Position numbers and translations under genes: made by a program. From contig NZ_CP009170.1 of NCBI RefSeq assembly GCF_000763575.1, positions 1,429,501 to 1,493,500 on the forward strand: a stretch of DNA of 64,000 bases, given 5' to 3'. Numbering within the stretch: the stretch's first letter is position 1; every line of letters begins with the position of its first letter. Shown piece after piece: positions 44,877 through 55,162 of this stretch. The notes below the pieces were generated by a model that saw nothing but the letters and a program-made list of their open reading frames with translations, did not search any database and was not told the DNA's origin. This DNA is from Thermoanaerobacter kivui (GTDB taxonomy: Bacteria; Bacillota; Thermoanaerobacteria; Thermoanaerobacterales; Thermoanaerobacteraceae).

Positions 44877-45598
44877 TATTTGTTCTCTCCTTCAACCACA
44901 GGTTTTGCATAACGGAATTTTATCACGCCGTCATATTTTTTAATTATGATTTTATCAGATTTTTTAATATTTACCTCTATGCCCCAAGTAGATAGAGTCT
45001 CCACTACTCCACCTTTTAACTTAAGAGCTGCTTCCAAAGTATCTGGGTCTCCAATAGCCTTAAAAACATATGGAGCCGCAAATCTTACTGAATTGACATT
45101 AACAGTAGGTCCTACACATCTTATCTCTGAAGTAGCGATAAGCCTCTGATCATTTAATGATATTGCTTCTGCGCCAGCAGCTCTCAATTCATTGGCAACT
45201 TTTAATAAATCCTCATCATGAACCAAAAACAAATTAGGGTCTTGCCCTGGAGGGACAGCCTGTTTGCTGTCATTTATAGTGACAATTACTCCAGGTCCTT
45301 GAAGGTCAGTAAGGCCTGCCAACGCCTTATACTTTTCCACATCATTTTTTAAAGCTTGTGTCACTACACTAGTTTTAGAGGAAGCCTCTTCATAACTATT
45401 TATTTTAGCTTCTAATTCATTAATCTGCTTCAAAAGAGCTTCTTTTTCCAACTGAACCTCTTTTAACTGTGCTGCCAGTTCCTCAGCTCTTTGCACAGTA
45501 ACTGCTCCACTCTTTTTTACTATTCTAAATTGAGTAGAAAGCATGATTCCTAAAACAATGCAAACAAATGCTACTGATATATAAACACTTTTTTTCAT
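44876..45598 (-). CDS. DUF881 (YlxW/YlxX-like) protein
   Basis: Protein of 240 residues. One N-terminal membrane helix (4-21), a coiled coil (about 35-75) and an extracytoplasmic DUF881 domain (LTDLQGPGVIVTINDS, AEAISLNDQRLIATSEIRCVGP). Bacillus has two such genes beside sbp; only one is here. Presumed envelope or division role. Confidence 0.88.
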   Translation of the reverse strand: MKKSVYISVAFVCIVLGIMLSTQFRIVKKSGAVTVQRAEELAAQLKEVQLEKEALLKQINELEAKINSYEEASSKTSVVTQALKNDVEKYKALAGLTDLQGPGVIVTINDSKQAVPPGQDPNLFLVHDEDLLKVANELRAAGAEAISLNDQRLIATSEIRCVGPTVNVNSVRFAAPYVFKAIGDPDTLEAALKLKGGVVETLSTWGIEVNIKKSDKIIIKKYDGVIKFRYAKPVVEGENK

Positions 45599-45614
45599 AA
45601 GTACCTCCCGTCCT

Positions 45615-46334
45615 CTATGGCAAAAAAACCGGATTATTATCTCCTGTAACCTGGATTGTGCCTTTATGATAACCTTTATTAGTTAGATCCTTTAATATTA
45701 ATTCGACAAATTTAAAAGAATACTTAATGTCATAAGGATTATTAAAAGATACATTTATGCCGCTTTTCGTTGTAAGCACAATATGATTTTCATTAATATA
45801 AGTTATTTGCGCACAAAAATTAGTATTTTCTATGAGTCCTAAAAGTTCCCCTAAATAATTTTTTTCAAATACATCACTCAATCTTTTCCCTATTTCATAC
45901 TTATCCACTTTTATCCCTACAAGAAGCGGAAGCGAAGGATTGTACACATCCTTTTTAACAACAACCCCTTCCTTGTCAATCATTAAATAATTTACCTTAT
46001 CTTGTACTTGGGCTACTATGCGCCTTTCTTTCACCCTTATCTCAACAGTGCGAGGATATTTTATCTCTACTTTGCTTTCTTTTATATAAGGACTATTAAG
46101 TAAATTTTTTTCTATTCTACCGGGATTTACTTTAAAAATATTCATGCCATAATTTATGCCTGCTAACTCTTTAATATCATTATAAGACAAAATTTGATTG
46201 CCCACAACTTTTATAGTATCTATTTTAAAATAACTTGATTTAAACATAAATATGTAAACAAATACTACTAATGCTATAATAAAGACTAACACAAAAAATT
46301 TTTTCTTTTTTTTCACAGCATTATTACTTGCCAT
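45615..46334 (-). CDS. ftsQ: Cell division protein FtsQ/DivIB
   Basis: Protein of 239 residues. A basic cytoplasmic tail with KKKKK precedes a single transmembrane helix (about 13-31), then a POTRA domain (FKIDTIKVVGNQILSYNDIKELAG) and beta domain. Part of the FtsQLB divisome subcomplex. ATG 46334 lies after GGGGATGG; the longer frame adds eight residues without support. Confidence 0.93.
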   Translation of the reverse strand: MASNNAVKKKKKFFVLVFIIALVVFVYIFMFKSSYFKIDTIKVVGNQILSYNDIKELAGINYGMNIFKVNPGRIEKNLLNSPYIKESKVEIKYPRTVEIRVKERRIVAQVQDKVNYLMIDKEGVVVKKDVYNPSLPLLVGIKVDKYEIGKRLSDVFEKNYLGELLGLIENTNFCAQITYINENHIVLTTKSGINVSFNNPYDIKYSFKFVELILKDLTNKGYHKGTIQVTGDNNPVFLP

Positions 46335-46391
46335 AAAACCATCCCCTGCTTGTACCATTTTATTCTATGTGTAAAACAGCATAAAGCTGTT

Positions 46392-47645
46392 TTACACAAT
46401 TCTTACTATATCCCCTCCCACACTCATCAATGCGGCTTCTAAAGCTTCATATCCTCTATCTATATGCTCAGCCTCTTCTACAATAGTAGTACCTTGTGCT
46501 CCAAGTCCAGCAATGACTAACGCCGCACCCCCTCTTAAGTCTCTTGCTACCACTTTGGCTCCCATCAATTTTTCAGTTCCACGTATTACTGCTACTCTCC
46601 CATCTACTTTTATGCCTGCTCCCATTCTTATCAGTTCTTCTGTATATTTAAATCTATTGTCAAATATCGTCTCTGTCACAATAGACGTTCCATTGGCGAT
46701 GGAAAGTACAGCAACCATTTGGGGCTGCAAATCTGTGGGAAAGCCAGGGTATGGCAATGTCACAATCATGTCAACAGCTTTTGGTCGCTTATTGCACACA
46801 ATTTTTATATAATCATTCCCTGTAAATATCTCGCACCCTGTTTCTCTCAACTTAGAAAGCAAAGGCTCCAAATGTTCTTTTAATGCATTTGTAACCGTCA
46901 GCTCTCCTTGTGTCATCGCAGCTGCACAAAGGTAAGTACCTGCCACAATCCTATCGGGAATTATGGTATACTCTGTGTCATGTAGCTTTTTAACTCCCTC
47001 AATGACTATAGTATTGGTACCAGCACCAGATATTTTTGCTCCCATGGAGTTTAAAAAATTTTGTAAATCTTCTATTTCAGGCTCTTTTGCCGCATTTCTT
47101 ATGATTGTAACCCCTTCTGCTTTAACAGCTGCCAACATTATATTTTCAGTTGCACCTACGCTGGGGAGGTCTAAATGTATTTCACTTCCTTTCACTTTTG
47201 CTCCTTCACAGCGAATATAGCCATAAGATTCTTCTATTTTAACCCCCAATTTCCTTAAACCCTTAAGGTGCAAATCTATGGGCCTGTGGCCTATATCACA
47301 ACCACCGGGAAAGCTCATTAAAGCACTTCTATTTCTTGATATAAGTGCTCCCATCAAAAATATGGAGGACCTCATAGTTCTCATTAAATTATCTGGTATT
47401 TCACTGTCTTTTACATCTTTCGCATCTATTATTATGTCATTCCCTTTAAAAGTAATCTTACATCCCAAATGCTCTAAAATTTCTATCATAGAATAAACAT
47501 CTTTTAATCTGGGGCAATCGTGTAAAACACAAGTACCTTCATTTAAAATTGATGCTGCAAGGATGGGTAAAACGGAATTTTTAGCACCACTTACTCTCAA
47601 CTCGCCATACAGCCTATTCCCTCCATTAATTTTGAATTTCCCCAT
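46392..47645 (-). CDS. murA: UDP-N-acetylglucosamine 1-carboxyvinyltransferase
   Basis: Protein of 417 residues catalysing the first committed step of peptidoglycan synthesis. N-terminal GGNRLYGELRVSGAKNSVLP and the loop SFPGGCDIGHRPIDLH are seen; the Cys in GGC is the phosphoenolpyruvate-adduct residue and target of fosfomycin. GGGGTGATAAG precedes the ATG. Located between murG and ftsQ. Confidence 0.97.
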   Translation of the reverse strand: MGKFKINGGNRLYGELRVSGAKNSVLPILAASILNEGTCVLHDCPRLKDVYSMIEILEHLGCKITFKGNDIIIDAKDVKDSEIPDNLMRTMRSSIFLMGALISRNRSALMSFPGGCDIGHRPIDLHLKGLRKLGVKIEESYGYIRCEGAKVKGSEIHLDLPSVGATENIMLAAVKAEGVTIIRNAAKEPEIEDLQNFLNSMGAKISGAGTNTIVIEGVKKLHDTEYTIIPDRIVAGTYLCAAAMTQGELTVTNALKEHLEPLLSKLRETGCEIFTGNDYIKIVCNKRPKAVDMIVTLPYPGFPTDLQPQMVAVLSIANGTSIVTETIFDNRFKYTEELIRMGAGIKVDGRVAVIRGTEKLMGAKVVARDLRGGAALVIAGLGAQGTTIVEEAEHIDRGYEALEAALMSVGGDIVRIV

Positions 47646-47718
47646 CTTATCACCCCTAAAATTTATACAGGTTACACCATATACTATGCATAAATAAGAT
47701 GGGGTGTTACATAAAGTA

Positions 47719-48813
47719 TTATGTTATGCTTTTTATGAGCTTGTATATTTTCTCCGCAGCATCAATTTTAGAGATTTTTTTCGCATTTTCTTTCATACCC
47801 AAAAGTACAGAAGAATTGTTTAAAAGGTAGTTTATTTTGTCATACAGCCCTTGGGCTGTTAAGTCTTTTTCCAATATGACATAGGCAGCACCTGCTCTTT
47901 CCAGCACTCTTGCATTGTATTCTTGGTGATTGTTTGCAACATAAGGAGAAGGCACTAAAATAGAAGCAACTCCTTTCGCAGTAATTTCAGCCAAAGTTAT
48001 GGCACCAGCCCTACACACCATAATGTCTGCAGCCGCATATACATCCTCCATATTATGGCAGTAGGGAATTATCTTCACAGATTCTTCCAAGTTTAAGTTA
48101 TCATTTTTAATCTTTTCTAACACTTTCTCATATTGATTAGTGCCAGTAATCATCAAAACCTGAAGGTTTTTGTTTTTCATTTTTATAAGTTTTACCATGA
48201 TAAAATTAATCTTTTCTGCTCCTCTGCTTCCACCTACTGAAACTACCAGTGGTTTATCAGGCGAAAAACCTAACCTCTTCATCCCTTCTAACCTATCTGT
48301 CTCAAAAAGCTCTTTTCTTATGGGGTTTCCTGTAACAACCACTTTTTCTTTGTTTTTAAAATATTTTACTGACTCTTCAAAGCTTACCGCCACTACTTTA
48401 ACAAACCTTGACAATATTTTATTGGTAAGCCCTGGAAAAGCGTTCTGCTCGTGTATTAAGGTAGTTATCCCTCTTAGCGCTGCCATCATTAAGACCGGTC
48501 CACAGACATAGCCTCCAGTTCCAATCACTACATCAGGCTTAAACTCTTTTAAAATTTTATTCGCCTCTTTTAACCCAATAATAGCCTTGTGTACAGTTTT
48601 CAAAGTATCTAACGACAATTTTCTTTTAAATCCTTGAGCAGTAATTGTCTTTAATTCAAAACCTTCCCTTGGCACTAATTCATTTTCTAAACCTTTTTTT
48701 GTGCCTACAAACAAAATTTGTGCATCTTTTTCATTTTTTAGGATTTCTTTAGCAATTGCTATGGCAGGATAAATATGTCCTCCTGTGCCGCCACCTGCAA
48801 ACAAATATTTCAA
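47719..48813 (-). CDS. murG: Lipid II synthase MurG
   Basis: GT-B glycosyltransferase of 364 residues that adds GlcNAc to lipid I at the inner membrane face. Motifs GGGTGGHIYPAIAIA (N-terminus), SVGGSRGAEKINF and VCRAGAITLAEI (donor-binding) are present. TTG start with GGAGCTG upstream, six bases after ftsW. Confidence 0.97.
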   Translation of the reverse strand: MKYLFAGGGTGGHIYPAIAIAKEILKNEKDAQILFVGTKKGLENELVPREGFELKTITAQGFKRKLSLDTLKTVHKAIIGLKEANKILKEFKPDVVIGTGGYVCGPVLMMAALRGITTLIHEQNAFPGLTNKILSRFVKVVAVSFEESVKYFKNKEKVVVTGNPIRKELFETDRLEGMKRLGFSPDKPLVVSVGGSRGAEKINFIMVKLIKMKNKNLQVLMITGTNQYEKVLEKIKNDNLNLEESVKIIPYCHNMEDVYAAADIMVCRAGAITLAEITAKGVASILVPSPYVANNHQEYNARVLERAGAAYVILEKDLTAQGLYDKINYLLNNSSVLLGMKENAKKISKIDAAEKIYKLIKSIT

Positions 48814-48819
48814 CTGTCA

Positions 48820-49926
48820 TCAGCTCCTATCCAAATTCGCATATCGAGAAATATTCAAAAGTATCCCAACCCCTGCCATCATAATAACTGTCGAAGTACC
48901 GCCATAACTTATAAAGGGGAGTGATACACCTGTTGCAGGCATTGAAGAAGTCACAACTGCCACGTTAATGAGAGTTTGAACTCCTATAAGGCTAGTGATA
49001 CCAGTCGCAACCAGGCACCCAAACATGTCAGGAGCTTTTGCAGCAACTCTTAGCCCTCTCAAGATTAAATATAAAAACAGCAAAAGAATGGTAACTGTAC
49101 CTATTAAACCTAACTCTTCACCTATTATTGAAAAAATAAAGTCATTTTGTGGCATAGGTAAATACATAAATTTCTGTCTGCTTCTACCAAGTCCTACACC
49201 AAATAAACCGCCAGAACCTAAAGCATAAAGGGACTGCACGATTTGATAGCCAGATTTTTGAATGTCTTGCCAAGGATTCAAAAAAGTAAATACCCTTTCT
49301 CTGATGTATTCAAACGATGAAAAAACTACAGCAGCTGCAACAACCCCCAACCCAAACAAAGTTATCATAAAAGAGATTCTCGCACCGGCAACAAAAAGAA
49401 TTATGACAGCTATTATAAATATTGTGCCAGCTGTACTGAAATTGGGCTGTAACATTATAAGGACGAAAAACAATCCTGCCAGTCCTAAGACTGGTACAAC
49501 GCCCTTTTTAAAACTCTTTGCATATTCAGGATGTTTATCAAAGTACTTAGCCAAATATATAATCAAAGCGTATTTTGCTAATTCAGAAGGTTGAAGGGTA
49601 AAGTTTCCAATTCCTATCCAACGAGTCGCATTGTACCTCTCCACACCAATACCTGGAATCAAGACTGCAATGAGCAATGCTATTGATATTGCAAGAAAAG
49701 GTCCTGCTAACTTCTTTAAAATGACATAATCCAAATTCATCATAAAAGACATAGCGAAAAAGCCCAGTATTACCCACATCAATTGCCTTTTTAAAAAGTA
49801 AAAAGAATCATTGTAAGTATAATAAGCACTGGCAGAACTGGCACTAAAAACCATTATAACCCCTATGGAAACAAGTATTAAGACTGTCAACAGTATACTA
49901 TAATCAACAGGGTATCTTTTTTTCAT
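48820..49926 (-). CDS. ftsW: SEDS peptidoglycan glycosyltransferase FtsW (SpoVE-like)
   Basis: Protein of 368 residues with ten hydrophobic helices. SEDS signatures seen: VFSASSASAY, RWIGIGNFTLQPSELAKYALI (with the catalytic-region Glu/Lys area) and PATGVSLPFISYGGTS near the C-terminus. It polymerises septal glycan with the class B PBP encoded upstream. In sporulators the same position may serve SpoVE; one gene cannot be told from the other by sequence alone. Confidence 0.95.
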   Translation of the reverse strand: MKKRYPVDYSILLTVLILVSIGVIMVFSASSASAYYTYNDSFYFLKRQLMWVILGFFAMSFMMNLDYVILKKLAGPFLAISIALLIAVLIPGIGVERYNATRWIGIGNFTLQPSELAKYALIIYLAKYFDKHPEYAKSFKKGVVPVLGLAGLFFVLIMLQPNFSTAGTIFIIAVIILFVAGARISFMITLFGLGVVAAAVVFSSFEYIRERVFTFLNPWQDIQKSGYQIVQSLYALGSGGLFGVGLGRSRQKFMYLPMPQNDFIFSIIGEELGLIGTVTILLLFLYLILRGLRVAAKAPDMFGCLVATGITSLIGVQTLINVAVVTSSMPATGVSLPFISYGGTSTVIMMAGVGILLNISRYANLDRS

Positions 49927-49930
49927 TCTT

Positions 49931-51295
49931 TTACCTCCTCAACTCTGCCACTGCCTTTTTAAAAACCTTACCTCTTTCTTCAAAGTTTTTAAACATATCC
50001 CAACTAGCACAAGCGGGTGACAAAAGTACGCTATCCCCTCTCATAGCATTTTCATAAGCTTTTTTAACAGCCTCCTCCAAAGTATTTGCAAAGATAATAT
50101 TGGATTCGAGATAAGAATGCTTAACCGCCGTATCTCTGATTTTTTTCGCAGTTTGCCCTATCAGTATTAGTTTTTTGACCTTTTCACCAAAAGCTTTTAC
50201 AAATTCATCAAATTCACTGCCTTTGTCGTAACCGCCAGCAATCAATATTATAGGCGTTTTTAATGCCTGTATCGCTTTAATAGAAGCATCTGGATTAGTC
50301 CCCTTTGAATCATTGTAAAACTTTATCCCCTCTATTTCATCTACAAACTCAATGCGGTGTTCTACCCCTTTAAAAGTTTTTAAAGTGTGCGCAATAGTAT
50401 TTGCATCAATTCCTGCAATGTAAGCCATTGAAGAAGCTGCCAAAGCATTCTCTAAATTGTGCTCCCCTGGAATATAGATATCTTCTACATCAATAATCTT
50501 TTCAAGAGAGCCTTCAAAGCTTATGTAAATACTGCCATCTTTTACATAAGCACCTTCTTCTAAAATTTTCTTTTTGCTAAAAGGAAAGACTTTGCATTTT
50601 GCCTTTTTCGCCAAACTTAACACAACTTCATCATCGTAATTTAACACAGTATATTCATTTTCACCTTGATTTTCAAAGATTCTCCCTTTTACATCTCTGT
50701 AGTTTTCAAAAGTCTTGTGCCTGTTTAAATGGTCTGGAGTTATGTTGATTATGCAACTTATTTTAGGTCTAAATTCTTTTACAGTCTCTAATTGAAAACT
50801 GCTGATTTCCGCAACTATTGCATCTTTCTCTGTAGCCGTTGTGGTAACGTAAATAAGAGGATAACCTATATTTCCTGCAACATACACATTTTTTCCAGCA
50901 TTTTTAAAGATTTCTCCCAGCAAAGAAGTAGTGGTAGTTTTGCCATTAGTACCCGTTATGGCGTAAATCGGTCCTTTAGAAAATCTATACGCAAATTCTA
51001 CTTCCCCTAATACCTCAATTCCTAAGGTTTGTGCCTCTTTCACCAACTCAGAATCAACAGGCACACCAGGGCTTATGACGACCAAATCCACTCCCTTTAA
51101 TGTGTCCCTTTTAAACTTTCCAAACTTAAACTCAATGGGCAAACTCTCTATTTCTGCTATATTATCTTTAAGAAAAGCATAGTCCTTTTCATCATAAGCA
51201 ATCACATGGGCTTTTAAATCTATCAATACTTTGCATAAAGCAATTCCACTAAGTCCCAATCCTGCCACAAAAACCTTTTTGTTTCTAACTTCCAT
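49931..51295 (-). CDS. murD: UDP-N-acetylmuramoylalanine-D-glutamate ligase
   Basis: Protein of 454 residues. N-terminal Rossmann VFVAGLGLSGIALCKVL, ATP loop AITGTNGKTTTTSLLGE near residue 115 and C-terminal DSKGTNPDAS are intact. Adds D-Glu to UDP-MurNAc-L-Ala. Spaced 11 bases from mraY. Confidence 0.97.
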   Translation of the reverse strand: MEVRNKKVFVAGLGLSGIALCKVLIDLKAHVIAYDEKDYAFLKDNIAEIESLPIEFKFGKFKRDTLKGVDLVVISPGVPVDSELVKEAQTLGIEVLGEVEFAYRFSKGPIYAITGTNGKTTTTSLLGEIFKNAGKNVYVAGNIGYPLIYVTTTATEKDAIVAEISSFQLETVKEFRPKISCIINITPDHLNRHKTFENYRDVKGRIFENQGENEYTVLNYDDEVVLSLAKKAKCKVFPFSKKKILEEGAYVKDGSIYISFEGSLEKIIDVEDIYIPGEHNLENALAASSMAYIAGIDANTIAHTLKTFKGVEHRIEFVDEIEGIKFYNDSKGTNPDASIKAIQALKTPIILIAGGYDKGSEFDEFVKAFGEKVKKLILIGQTAKKIRDTAVKHSYLESNIIFANTLEEAVKKAYENAMRGDSVLLSPACASWDMFKNFEERGKVFKKAVAELRR

Positions 51296-51306
51296 ATATT
51301 ACACTC

Positions 51307-52257
51307 CTAACTTAAGCTATAAAATGACAAAAATAAGGCAATTAAAGTGACAAGCCAAAAAGTGTACACAACCCTTTCTTCTTGCCAACCTGACAGTTCA
51401 AAATGATGGTGCAAAGGACTCATTTTAAAAACCCTTTTGCCAAAAAATCTAAAAGATATAACCTGAATTATCACAGAAAGCGCTTCAGCCACATATATAA
51501 TACCTAAAAGCGGTAAAATTAAAGGAAGTTTAGTCAAGACCGCAATAGTGCTGACAGCACCACCGATAGCTAAGGAACCAGTATCTCCCATAAAAACTTC
51601 CGCCGGATGTCTGTTGTACCTTAAAAAACCTAACAATGCTCCTGTAAAAGCGGCGCTGAAAGCACCATAAGTAATATTGTTTAAAAAAAGAGAAACAAGA
51701 GTAAAAAAAGCCATTACAATAGAAGAAACTCCTGCTGCCAATCCATCCAGACCATCTGTCAGATTTACACTGTTTACAGTCCCAACTATTATAAAAACCA
51801 TAAGAGGAATATAATAAATCCCAAGGTCTATGTTTGTCTTTAAAAAAGGAATTATTACGTCACTGCCAACATATTGTTTTGCAAAATAAGAAATTACAAT
51901 TGCCAGCAAAAACTGCCCAATCAGTTTTTCTCTCGCTCTTAAGCCCAATGGCCTTTTTAAATGCACTTTTAAAAAGTCATCTGCAAAGCCTATGAGCCCA
52001 TAACCCAAAATTGCCAAAAGCAAAATTCCCATGTACTTATTCCAGGGAGAAAATATTAATGTGGTAATAGTAGCTGCCGCTACAAACATTATTCCTCCCA
52101 TGGTGGGAGTTCCGGATTTTTTTAAATGAGTTTTGGGTCCATCTTCCCTTACGCTTTGTCCAAACTTTAACTTCCTAAGATATGGAATAAAAATAGGCCC
52201 TGCTGCTAAAGTCAAAGCAAAAGTGACAATCGTAGCCAACATTATCTTTTGCATCAT
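51307..52257 (-). CDS. mraY: Phospho-N-acetylmuramoyl-pentapeptide transferase
   Basis: Integral membrane enzyme of 316 residues with about ten helices. Conserved GTPTMGG, FADDFLK (Asp-Asp motif), NLTDGLDGLA and the HHHFE loop (SPLHHHFELSG) are visible. Forms lipid I from UDP-MurNAc-pentapeptide and undecaprenyl phosphate. Confidence 0.98.
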   Translation of the reverse strand: MMQKIMLATIVTFALTLAAGPIFIPYLRKLKFGQSVREDGPKTHLKKSGTPTMGGIMFVAAATITTLIFSPWNKYMGILLLAILGYGLIGFADDFLKVHLKRPLGLRAREKLIGQFLLAIVISYFAKQYVGSDVIIPFLKTNIDLGIYYIPLMVFIIVGTVNSVNLTDGLDGLAAGVSSIVMAFFTLVSLFLNNITYGAFSAAFTGALLGFLRYNRHPAEVFMGDTGSLAIGGAVSTIAVLTKLPLILPLLGIIYVAEALSVIIQVISFRFFGKRVFKMSPLHHHFELSGWQEERVVYTFWLVTLIALFLSFYSLS

Positions 52258-52258
52258 T

Positions 52259-53644
52259 TCACTTTACCCTCTCCTGCAAATGGTGTACAATTTGTTCCAT
52301 TTTCATGCCTCGTGATCCTTTTACCAAAATTAAATCCCCTTCTTTAATAATGCTATCTAAAACTTTATTTGCTTCTTCATTGTTTTTGCATATAAAGATA
52401 TTACTGCTGTTCATTCCACAGATTTTTGCTTCTTCTGCGATGTATTTTGCAAAATTCCCTGATGTTACTAACACATCGATACCGCATTCTAACACAAACT
52501 TTCCTATATCCTTATGAGCCTCTTTAGAATATTCTCCTAATTCCAACATATCTCCTAAAACTGCAACTTTTCTTTTGGAATCTAAATCCCTCAAAACAGT
52601 TAGTGCAGCCTTCATAGAATCAGGATTTGCATTGTAGGCATCGTCAATAATCTTAATTTTGCCACCATCTATTATATTAAGCCTCATTTTTTCAGGCTTA
52701 AATTCTCTTAAAGCATCAGCCATATCCTCCACACTTACTCCAAATTCTAAGCCGACACAGATAGCAGCAAGGGAATTATACACATTGTGCATCCCCGGAA
52801 TAGAAAGCTCTACTCTTTTTTCTAACTCTCTAACTTTTAAAACGTACCTAACGCCTCTTTCATCTTTTTCTATGTTATAAGCTTTAACATCGCCATTTGT
52901 TATTCCATATTTATAATATTTTCCTCGATAAGTTTGAGGAAGTCTTACAAGCATGTCATCATCAGCGTTTAGTACAATCACGTTATTTTCGCCAAAGTCC
53001 TCAATTAGCTCCGCTTTGGCTTTTAATATGTTTTCTCTTGAACCTAATTTTTCAATGTGTGCTACTCCTATATTAGTAAAAACAGCTACTTGTGGTTTTG
53101 CAATTTCTTTTAACCTTTTTATTTCGCCAATGCCACTCATTCCCATTTCCACTACTGCTATTTGGTGATAACTTTCCAGCCTAAAAATAGTGAGGGGCAA
53201 TCCTATTTCATTGTTGAAGTTTCCCCCTGTCTTGAGAACTGCATACTTTTTAGATAACACTTCAGCAATCATATCCTTGGTGGTGGTCTTGCCACTGCTC
53301 CCTGTTACTGCAATAAACGGTATATCAAACTTTTTTCTATAATAAGCCGCTATTTCATGAAAAGCAGTCAAAGTATCTTTTACATAAATAACTGCTACAG
53401 TAGTATCTTTCAAAAGCTCGACATTTCTTAAATCAGCAGTAATCACAGCAACAGCGCCACTAGATACCGCATCTTTCACAAAATCTTCTCCATCAAACCT
53501 TTCTCCTTTTAAAGGTACAAATAACTCTCCTTTTGTTATTTTTCTAGAATCTGTCGAAATCCCTGTAATTTTAACATTTGTATTTCCATTTACCAATTTA
53601 CCTTCTACTGCATTTATAAGTTCTTTAACTAAAAGTTCCATCAT
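52259..53644 (-). CDS. murF: UDP-MurNAc-tripeptide D-alanyl-D-alanine ligase
   Basis: Protein of 461 residues with ATP loop AVTGSSGKTTTKDMIAEVL near residue 112 and DDAYNANPDSMKAAL in the C-terminal domain. Adds D-Ala-D-Ala to complete the pentapeptide. Overlaps the murE stop by four bases. Confidence 0.97.
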   Translation of the reverse strand: MMELLVKELINAVEGKLVNGNTNVKITGISTDSRKITKGELFVPLKGERFDGEDFVKDAVSSGAVAVITADLRNVELLKDTTVAVIYVKDTLTAFHEIAAYYRKKFDIPFIAVTGSSGKTTTKDMIAEVLSKKYAVLKTGGNFNNEIGLPLTIFRLESYHQIAVVEMGMSGIGEIKRLKEIAKPQVAVFTNIGVAHIEKLGSRENILKAKAELIEDFGENNVIVLNADDDMLVRLPQTYRGKYYKYGITNGDVKAYNIEKDERGVRYVLKVRELEKRVELSIPGMHNVYNSLAAICVGLEFGVSVEDMADALREFKPEKMRLNIIDGGKIKIIDDAYNANPDSMKAALTVLRDLDSKRKVAVLGDMLELGEYSKEAHKDIGKFVLECGIDVLVTSGNFAKYIAEEAKICGMNSSNIFICKNNEEANKVLDSIIKEGDLILVKGSRGMKMEQIVHHLQERVK

Positions 53645-55092
53645 TTACTACCGCCTTCAGATAAAATTTCCTTGACTATTTCTCTTTCATCAAAGGGAAT
53701 TACTTTGTCTTTTATAACTTGATAAGTTTCATGTCCTTTGCCTGCAAGTATTACCACATCATCTTTTTTAGCTATAGACAAAGCATAACGTATTGCCTCT
53801 TTTCTATCTTCTATTATTGTATAGGGACAATTTGTCTTTTTTATACCCTCTTCTATTTGTAAAATTATCTCCATCGGGTTTTCTGAGCGGGGATTGTCAG
53901 AAGTGAGTATGCAAAAATCGGCATATCGACCAGCCACTTCTCCCATCAAAGGCCTCTTCAACTTATCCCTGTCTCCTCCACAGCCAAATAAAAGTATCTT
54001 TCTCCCTGTTTTATATTCATTAAGTGCCTCCATTATGTTCTTTATCCCATCTGGTGTGTGAGCATAATCTATGATTACGTGAAAATCTCTGCCAGTCTCT
54101 ACAAGTTCGAATCTTCCTTTTACTGTCACTTTACTCAATGCCTCTTTTATGATGGGAAGAGTAATTCCAAGAAAATCAGCAACTGTAATTGCTGCTAAAG
54201 CATTGTACACACTAAACAAACCGGGAATTTTCAAAAGCATCTCCTCTTTTTTATCTTCAATCTGCACTTTGAATTTAACACCGTTCAAACTATTTTGTAT
54301 GTCTTTTGCCATCACATAAGCAAAGTCTTTTATGCCATAAGTCAAAACCTTCGCTTTAGAGCTTTCAATCATCATAGAAGAATACTTGTCATCTATATTT
54401 ATCACAGAAGCCTGTTTTGCCATTTTAAAGAGCTTACTCTTTGTCTTTGCATATTCTTCCATATTTTTATGGAAATCTAAATGGTCTTGAGACAAGTTAG
54501 TAAAAACAGCTATATCAAATTCACACTCATCTACTCTGTTTAAAGCTAAAGAATGAGATGATACCTCCATAACCACATACTTAGCACCTTTGTTTACCAT
54601 TACGCTGAAAAGCTCTTGTAAATCCAAAGATTCTGGTGTAGTATGGACAGAAGGTATCACTTCATCCCCAATCATGTTTTGTATAGTACCTACCAATCCC
54701 ACTTTGTTATTTTGACTTTCCAAAATCGACTTTAACATATAAGTAACAGAGGTTTTTCCGTTTGTACCTGTTATACCGATGAGGATAAGTTTACTGGTGG
54801 GATTTTTGTAAAAATTAGCGGCTATTTTAGCCATTGCAGCTTTTGCATCTTCTACTAAAACAGTAGTCACGCCAGGGTATTCTTTTACTTCTCTATCTGC
54901 TACCACAGCAATAGCTCCATTTTTTATGGCATCTTCAATGTAAAGAGCGCCATCCGTATTAAACCCCTTTATGGCAATAAACAAGTATTTGCTTTTTGCC
55001 TTTCTCGAATCATAGCAGACACCGTTTATGTCAATATTGGGATTTCCTTTTATCTCACATTTAACCCCTTTTAAAATTTCTGTAAGTTTCAT
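53641..55092 (-). CDS. murE: UDP-MurNAc-dipeptide ligase MurE
   Basis: Protein of 483 residues. ATP loop GITGTNGKTSVTYMLKSIL lies near residue 110 and the substrate-specifying motif is DNPRSENP near 408. DNPR is the meso-diaminopimelate signature, so the wall is of the DAP type. ATG 55092 has GAGGAGG at 7 bases; a longer frame runs 34 codons upstream without a Shine-Dalgarno and is rejected. Confidence 0.97.
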   Translation of the reverse strand: MKLTEILKGVKCEIKGNPNIDINGVCYDSRKAKSKYLFIAIKGFNTDGALYIEDAIKNGAIAVVADREVKEYPGVTTVLVEDAKAAMAKIAANFYKNPTSKLILIGITGTNGKTSVTYMLKSILESQNNKVGLVGTIQNMIGDEVIPSVHTTPESLDLQELFSVMVNKGAKYVVMEVSSHSLALNRVDECEFDIAVFTNLSQDHLDFHKNMEEYAKTKSKLFKMAKQASVINIDDKYSSMMIESSKAKVLTYGIKDFAYVMAKDIQNSLNGVKFKVQIEDKKEEMLLKIPGLFSVYNALAAITVADFLGITLPIIKEALSKVTVKGRFELVETGRDFHVIIDYAHTPDGIKNIMEALNEYKTGRKILLFGCGGDRDKLKRPLMGEVAGRYADFCILTSDNPRSENPMEIILQIEEGIKKTNCPYTIIEDRKEAIRYALSIAKKDDVVILAGKGHETYQVIKDKVIPFDEREIVKEILSEGGSK

Positions 55093-55162
55093 GTTAGGCC
55101 TCCTCGCAAAAATATATACCACTAATAGTATAGCACAATTATAAATTTTGCATAGAGTATGT

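Noticed and set aside
47646-47718. TGTAACACC...GGTGTAACC inverted repeat before murA as an operator
   Set aside because: Arms are 25 bases apart and I cannot tie them to a known regulator; it may be chance.
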